A DNA stretch of 57,783 bases from positions 1 through 57,783 of the forward strand of contig JAETSX010000034.1 in the NCBI GenBank assembly GCA_021769425.1, written 5' to 3'. Under the pieces are notes generated by a model, which saw nothing but the letters and a program-made list of their open reading frames with translations, did not search any database and had not been told where the DNA came from. Positions 53,350-57,783 of this stretch are shown here, piece by piece. The stretch is from Eubacterium sp. Lineage in GTDB: Bacteria > Bacillota > Clostridia > Lachnospirales > Lachnospiraceae. A program made the translations under genes and the position numbers. Within the stretch, counting starts at the first letter, position 1, and each line of letters begins with the position of its first letter.

Positions 53350-54669
53350 TTATTTCTTTCTCCGCTCTGCAAGAATCTGTTTTTTCATAGTCCGGATGGA
53401 CTGCGCCAGCGGGATTTTTGCCGGACAGATATAGCTGCAGCTTCCGCACTCAATACACTCCATGCCGTTCCATTTCTCAAAGCCTGCCATATCCCCATGG
53501 CCCGCCATTTTCGCCAGCCTTGTGGGAATAATCTGCTCCGGACATGCGGACACGCAGCGGCCGCAATTGATACAAGCGGTAGTCTCACTTGCCGCCACAT
53601 CATCTTTCGCAAGGCAAAGCAGAGAAGAGGATGTCTTTGTCGTGGGAATATCCAGCCCGAACATGGAGAATCCCATCATAGGCCCGCCGGAAATAATTTT
53701 CTCAGGCTGCACCTTAAATCCGCCTGCCGCCTCCAATATTTCTCCGTAACTCATGCCAAGGCAAATATCGAAGTTCCCCGGCTCTTTCACTGCATCTCCT
53801 GTTACCGTAAAAATACGGTTCATCACAGGTTTGCCCAGTTTTACCGCCTTGTAAATTGAAATCAAGGTTTCCACATTGTCTACAATACATCCTGCGTCTG
53901 CGGGAAGCATAGTGGAATTAATCTCTCTGTGGGTAGTGGCGTAAATTAACTGACGCTCGCCCCCCTGAGGATATTTTGTCTTTAACGGGCAAACCTCCAT
54001 TCTCGGTTCATTCTTTGTCAATTCCTGCATTTTGGCAATACAGTCCGGTTTATTGTCCTCAATGCCGAATAAGCCTTTGGCATGATCAAACAACTGAAGG
54101 ACAATGCGCATGCCTTCTATCAATTCTTCCGGATTCTCCAGCATACGCCGGTAATCCGCTGTCAGATAAGGTTCACACTCCGCACAATTGGCGATTATGT
54201 ACTCAATTTTATCCGGCTCCTTGGGAGATAATTTCACATGGGTCGGGAAACCGGCTCCGCCCATTCCTACTACGCCTGCCTCTTTCACTTTCCCTATAAT
54301 CTCTTCTTTGGAAAGAGCAGTTACATCTTCAGCCGGAACGTAATCCACTTCCTTCATCTCTCCGTCATTTTCAATAATGATGGAATTCACCATATCGCCC
54401 ACTGCGCCTCTGCGCGGCTGAATTGCCTTCACCGTACCGGATACGGAAGAATAAATCGGCGCGGATACGAATCCGCCGGCTTCTGCAATCTTCTGTCCCC
54501 GCAGTACGGTATCGCCCACTGCCACCACCGGGCTTGCCGGCGCCCCGATATGCTGCGATACCGGAAATACCAGTTCCCCCTTGGGCAGTAACTCACGTAT
54601 TGGCTTATCCTTGGAAAATTCTTTTCCATCGTGCGGATGAACGCCGCCCTTAAATGTCATGAAACCCAT
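53350..54669 (-). CDS. rnfC: Rnf complex subunit C (NADH-binding side)
   Basis: 439 residues, soluble. FKGGVHPHDGKEFSKDKPIR at the start, Rossmann/FMN region GMGGAGFPTHVKL and NCAECEPYLTADYR, SLBB region, and two 4Fe-4S motifs CINCGRCVSACPEQI and CIECGSCSYICPAKIPL. RnfC is the NAD+/NADH site of the complex. First gene of rnfCDGEAB. The start at 54669 has GGGG eight bases upstream. Confidence 0.97.
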   Translation of the reverse strand: MGFMTFKGGVHPHDGKEFSKDKPIRELLPKGELVFPVSQHIGAPASPVVAVGDTVLRGQKIAEAGGFVSAPIYSSVSGTVKAIQPRRGAVGDMVNSIIIENDGEMKEVDYVPAEDVTALSKEEIIGKVKEAGVVGMGGAGFPTHVKLSPKEPDKIEYIIANCAECEPYLTADYRRMLENPEELIEGMRIVLQLFDHAKGLFGIEDNKPDCIAKMQELTKNEPRMEVCPLKTKYPQGGERQLIYATTHREINSTMLPADAGCIVDNVETLISIYKAVKLGKPVMNRIFTVTGDAVKEPGNFDICLGMSYGEILEAAGGFKVQPEKIISGGPMMGFSMFGLDIPTTKTSSSLLCLAKDDVAASETTACINCGRCVSACPEQIIPTRLAKMAGHGDMAGFEKWNGMECIECGSCSYICPAKIPLAQSIRTMKKQILAERRKK

Positions 54670-54797
54670 TTTTCGTGCCCCACTTTCTTAAAAATATTTT
54701 TAAGGAACCATACAGAACATTTCTGCACAATTCCTAAGTACAGCCCCCTGCATTTTTGTGCAGGCTGCTGTCCATCTTAACTGAATCTATTTTATGC

Positions 54798-54815
54798 CTT
54801 ATGATAAATCATAAG
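54798..54815. promoter_or_regulatory. Perfect palindrome in the rnf leader (possible operator)
   Basis: CTTATGATAAATCATAAG, two 8-base arms with a 2-base centre, lies just downstream of the predicted rnf transcription start. The position suits a repressor site, but it does not match Rex or Fur boxes I know. Confidence 0.5.
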
Positions 54816-54827
54816 TCAATAATTTTG

Positions 54828-54833
54828 ATTATA
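54828..54833 (-). promoter_or_regulatory. Extended -10 promoter of the rnf operon
   Basis: On the minus strand TGCTATAAT with no good -35. Transcription would begin near 54821, giving a leader of about 150 bases with a CCTGCA/TGCAGG hairpin (about 54738-54760). Confidence 0.55.
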
Positions 54834-54997
54834 GCACATTTTATTACCCACAGCACATCTTTTTTCGATAAATTTGTACTTTTTTCAGCACAATAAACGA
54901 TAGGGGCAGGACAAAGCATGGGAAAATGCCCAATTCCAGGAAATCCGGGAAATAACAGGAAAATATTCCCGCCGCCCACATGCTTTTTTAGCGCACT

Positions 54998-56513
54998 GCA
55001 GCCTGCCTTCCATTACCCTGCCAGACAGTGTAACATCCATTAGGATAAGCGCATTCGGACTTTGTTATTCCCTAAAAACAGTCACATACGGTGAAGGCTT
55101 GAAGCAGATCAAATCCCAGGCTTTTCAAGATCTTCCCTCCCTTACTGAAATTCATTTTAACAATGGATTAGAAGAAATCCAATTCAATAACAGGCTAGAG
55201 AAAATCGGACCAATCGCTTTTCAAAACTGCGGCGCGTTAAAATCCATTGTCCTGCCAGGAAGCCTGATATTCATAATGGAAAAGCGCATTCTCCGGACTT
55301 TCCTTCCTCACTGACCTTCAGTTGAATGAAGGATTACAGGAAATCAGACAATCCGCTTTCTCTGGCGGCATGGCGCTTACAGCGGTGAAGATTCTTCCTT
55401 ATCTTGCATGATGCTTACAGCGGCGAAGATTCTTCCTTATCTTGCATGGCTGCTTACAGCGGCGAAGATTCTTCCTTATCCGGCATAGAAGGTTACGGCC
55501 AACAGAACGCATCCCTCTACCTTTCCATCGACAAAGAATACGGAACCGTTACAGACACAGACGGCAGAGACATCAGCAAAATTGAAGGAGCCTATGAACA
55601 GAAACCTTTGTCCTCTGAACTGGACGGAAGCTTTTCCGCATCAAAAGCTATGTCCTGCCAAAAGGAAACTTCCAGCTTACCACAGATATACCGGAAGGAG
55701 AATCCTCTGAGGGCATCTCTCCTGGAAAAAGAAGTAGCCTGCCACACCGAAAACAAATTAAGTGGAACCCTCCAGGCAGAGGTGATTTCCAATGCCGCAG
55801 ACAATAAAAAAGTTTCCATTACCACAGAATTCCTGGAAAAAGAGAAAACGGCAGCCATCTATACCCGAAGCCGACAACACTGCTGTTTTCACCAATGACA
55901 GCATTTCTGTCACTCTGATGAGACAACCGCACTCCGTCAGCGGCGAACCGGACAAAGATTACCCCTATGGCAGCAAACCAGACATACATTACCCCTATGG
56001 CGGCAAACCGAACAACAACGGCTCCGGCAATTCCGGTGGCAAAAAGCCTGAAAACAATGACTCCGCCCAATCAAATAACGGAAAACCGAACTCCAGCCAA
56101 AACAGCAGCAGTTCAAGCCCTTCCTTCCTGCAAACGCTCCGAACAAAAAGCTGCGTTATGTTGCTTCCAACAAGAAAATTGCTGTCAGCCCAACCGGCAA
56201 AATCACCGCTAAGAAAACGGGATCCTCCAGAATCACCATCAGCTCCTCCAATGGAAAAACTGCCGCCGTACAGGTCACCATAAAGAAAAAGCCGGCTAAA
56301 ATCAAGCTGAATGCCAAAACCAAAACCATCAAGGCCGGCTGGAAGTACCAGATAAAAGTGAAATTCCCCAAGGGAACCGCCAGCCATAAACTCATCTATT
56401 CTTCCAACCAAAGATTCGTAGCAACGGTTTCTTCCACTGGGAAAATATCGGCCAGGAAAAAAGGAACTGCCATGATTACCGTTAAAACTTATAATGGGAA
56501 AAGGCGAAAATGA
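54998..56513 (+). pseudogene. Broken BspA-like LRR / Big_2 surface protein
   Basis: LRR_5 repeats are readable: SLPSITLPDSVTSI, AFGLCYSLKTVTYGEGLKQI, AFQDLPSLTEIHFNNGLEEI, AFQNCGALKSIVLPGSL, then after a frameshift SLTFSLNEGLQEIRQSAFSG. A 38-39 bp tandem repeat follows and shifts the frame, then a polar region, a Gly/Asn/Pro linker (YPYGGKPNNNGSGNSGG), and, in yet another frame, two bacterial Ig-like (Big_2) domains (KLRYVASNKKIAVSPTGKIT; VATVSSTGKISARKKG). At least three to four frameshifts are needed and no start or signal peptide is seen. Intact relatives are large cell-surface proteins. Confidence 0.8.
55375..55490 (+). repeat. 38-39 bp tandem repeat, three units, inside the surface-protein pseudogene
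   Basis: Units start with GCTTACAGCGGYGAAGATTC at 55375, 55413 and 55452. As 38 is not a multiple of three, each unit changes the frame. Confidence 0.9.
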
Positions 56514-56954
56514 AGATCATTGTAACAAAGAAATAGCATCCTCAAAAGCGCTCTCATTTATCAGATGATTTGCTGTTCTCCCTAAAAAAGAAACCTGTCG
56601 GCAAATAACTTGACTTACGGGTGTGCCATTGGGAACTGCAAAAAAAGATCAATCCGCCTATATAGAACACTTCCAATACTGTTCCGTGGAGGAAAGTCAG
56701 CGAAACGGCAAGGTATTTAAAGTGGGGGATACTAGTATGATTCACTTTAATTAACCTTATGTTTCGCGCCGGATAAATTTTCATATGCAAGGCGGAAGAA
56801 GGAGACGTAGCGGTGGCTACGTTGACTGATGACAACGCGGCAGATGGCTATCTAAGAAATTATAAAGCAATGGAGCGATATTGTCTGTATTGGACAGTCA
56901 GAAACCAAATACAAGCTGACCATTATTATCCCGCTGCAATAAAAACACTCCCTT
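56514..56954. other. Gap with interspersed repeat D and hairpins
   Basis: No gene supported. After interspersed copy D, TTAAAGTG (56717-56724) pairs with CACTTTAA (56743-56750), and ACGTAGC (56805-56811) with GCTACGT (56816-56822). Confidence 0.55.
56565..56625 (+). repeat. Interspersed short element, copy D
   Basis: Starts ATGATTTGCTGTTCTCCCT and ends with CTGTCGGCAAATAACTTGAC and TTACGGGTGTG. Same orientation as copies A to C; closest to copy B at its 5' end. Confidence 0.65.
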
Positions 56955-57494
56955 TTCAACAATTCTTGTAAACAAAAAAATCGGTTCTCACATCTTTGAG
57001 CCGATTCTTACTGATGGAAATTTTTCCATTGGTAAGCTTTATTGCCGTGCCACTCATAGTGCGGATGTAACGGCAATTCACAAGAAAACTTTGATGGTAT
57101 CGTATAAAACCCTGCCCTAACAGCTATTCCTCCATCTATGGAGCATCTGGCATTCCACTCCTCTGCTTTCTAAACAATCCGCCACAACCTCATAAGCCCG
57201 CAAAGCCATTTCTCTGTTGTTGGAAATAAACACAATGGCCCCAGCCTGACTTCTTCTGCACAGGCAGCGGGTCAGCTCCATTCCGGCTTTCTAAAGCATC
57301 ATTACATCCAGCGATAGCAGGTCAAATTTCCTTCCCTAATTTGCTGCACGCAAAAGCTCCTCTGCACGCTCATAACAAAAAACTTCCGGATGAATCTTTT
57401 CCTTCCTGCACACTTCTGCCGCCATCTCTGCAATTTTCGTTCTGCCTTCCGCCTTATCATCCAAGACAGCTATACGATATATCTGTTATTTCAT
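56955..57494 (-). pseudogene. Broken LytTR-type response regulator
   Basis: On the minus strand a GGAGA site and ATG at 57494 are followed at once by a stop. In the next frame a receiver domain reads YRIAVLDDKAEGRTKIAEMA, then FDLLSLDVMM with the phosphoacceptor Asp, and AGAIVFISNNREMALRAYEV. The C-terminal LytTR DNA-binding end reads RYHQSF, NCRYIRTMSGTAIKLTNGKI and SISKNRLKDV in shifted frames before a stop at 56955. Several stops and frameshifts show it is dead. Its kinase partner would have been upstream, toward the window edge. Confidence 0.75.
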
Positions 57495-57783
57495 GTGTAT
57501 TTCTCCACATCTTCCAAGTAACTTTCCTACTCCACCAGTACTCCATCTTTAAAGTTTCCACATAAATTATCTCTGTACAACTGCATAAAAATAGGGCCCA
57601 TATCAATCACTCAAGCTGCACATTCCCACAATAGAAGCAATGATTTATTGCCAGATAAGCAGTTACCAATAAATTACTCAAACTTCCCACACTGATTCAG
57701 GAAATAAAGCCTTAATAAATGCAGGCTGAGACACAAACCAGTTGATCAGTTGCGTTTTTACTGCATTTGTGATCTTAATCGCC
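57495..57783. other. Right-edge stretch without recognisable gene
   Basis: No open frame with a family signature is seen. By position it could hold the decayed 3' end of a sensor kinase that paired with the LytTR regulator. Confidence 0.4.

Overview
The window reads as a chromosome segment of a gut-type Lachnospiraceae member (Clostridia, Firmicutes). The reasons are the Rnf operon in the clostridial order C-D-G-E-A-B, a T-box leader on pheST, the serine recombinase/TnpW remnant typical of clostridial transposons, a proB without PUA domain, CmpB-type permease-like proteins, many MATE exporters, strong AGGAGG ribosome sites and sigma-A style promoters. Species cannot be fixed from sequence alone.

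Layout. 1-2.6 kb: right end of a Tn4451/TnpX-like element (partial small gene, tnpW, a recombinase with two frameshifts). 2.7-7.8 kb: pheS-pheT-queA operon behind a phenylalanine T-box. 8.1-13.2 kb: MATE exporter, then ilvD-nfo-M15 peptidase on the minus strand. 13.4-15.6 kb: hybrid sensor kinase. 15.6-16.26 kb: a gene-free, repeat-packed convergent region. 16.26-19.7 kb: operon of two CobW-type GTPases (one very His-rich, one fused to a DUF1980-like domain), a GntR regulator and signal peptidase I. 19.9-25.2 kb: DUF2156 protein with an internal deletion, ABC exporter, LUD-domain protein, scpA-scpB. 25.4-32 kb: phosphoesterase, D-Ala-D-Ala carboxypeptidase, cardiolipin synthase, subtilisin-like protease, FAD/Rieske oxidoreductase. 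32-35 kb: small membrane protein, gene remnants, ferredoxin-type aldo/keto reductase. 35-43.3 kb: two GNATs, proA, a decayed ECF sigma/RsiV pair, 5-FTHF cyclo-ligase, DUF896, proB, CmpB-like membrane protein, second MATE. 43.4-49.4 kb: HypA-like protein, a 1052-residue Fe-S flavoprotein with a histone-H1-like tail, and a chemoreceptor. 49.6-54.7 kb: complete rnf operon. 55-57.8 kb: remnants of an LRR/Big_2 surface protein and of a LytTR response regulator.

Functionally most genes are core housekeeping: translation (pheST, queA), branched-chain amino acid and proline synthesis (ilvD, proAB), DNA repair and segregation (nfo, scpAB), envelope (dacA, cls, lepB), and ferredoxin-NAD energy coupling (rnf).

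The unusual layer is repetitive DNA. At least nine minisatellites occur in 58 kb, four of them in coding or former coding sequence. There are four copies of one interspersed short element, four non-homologous duplicated segments that all have a 65-67 bp period, and a 450 bp inverted pair of repeat arrays. Several genes show deletion-type decay (sigma factor, RsiV, DUF2156 protein, LRR protein, recombinase).
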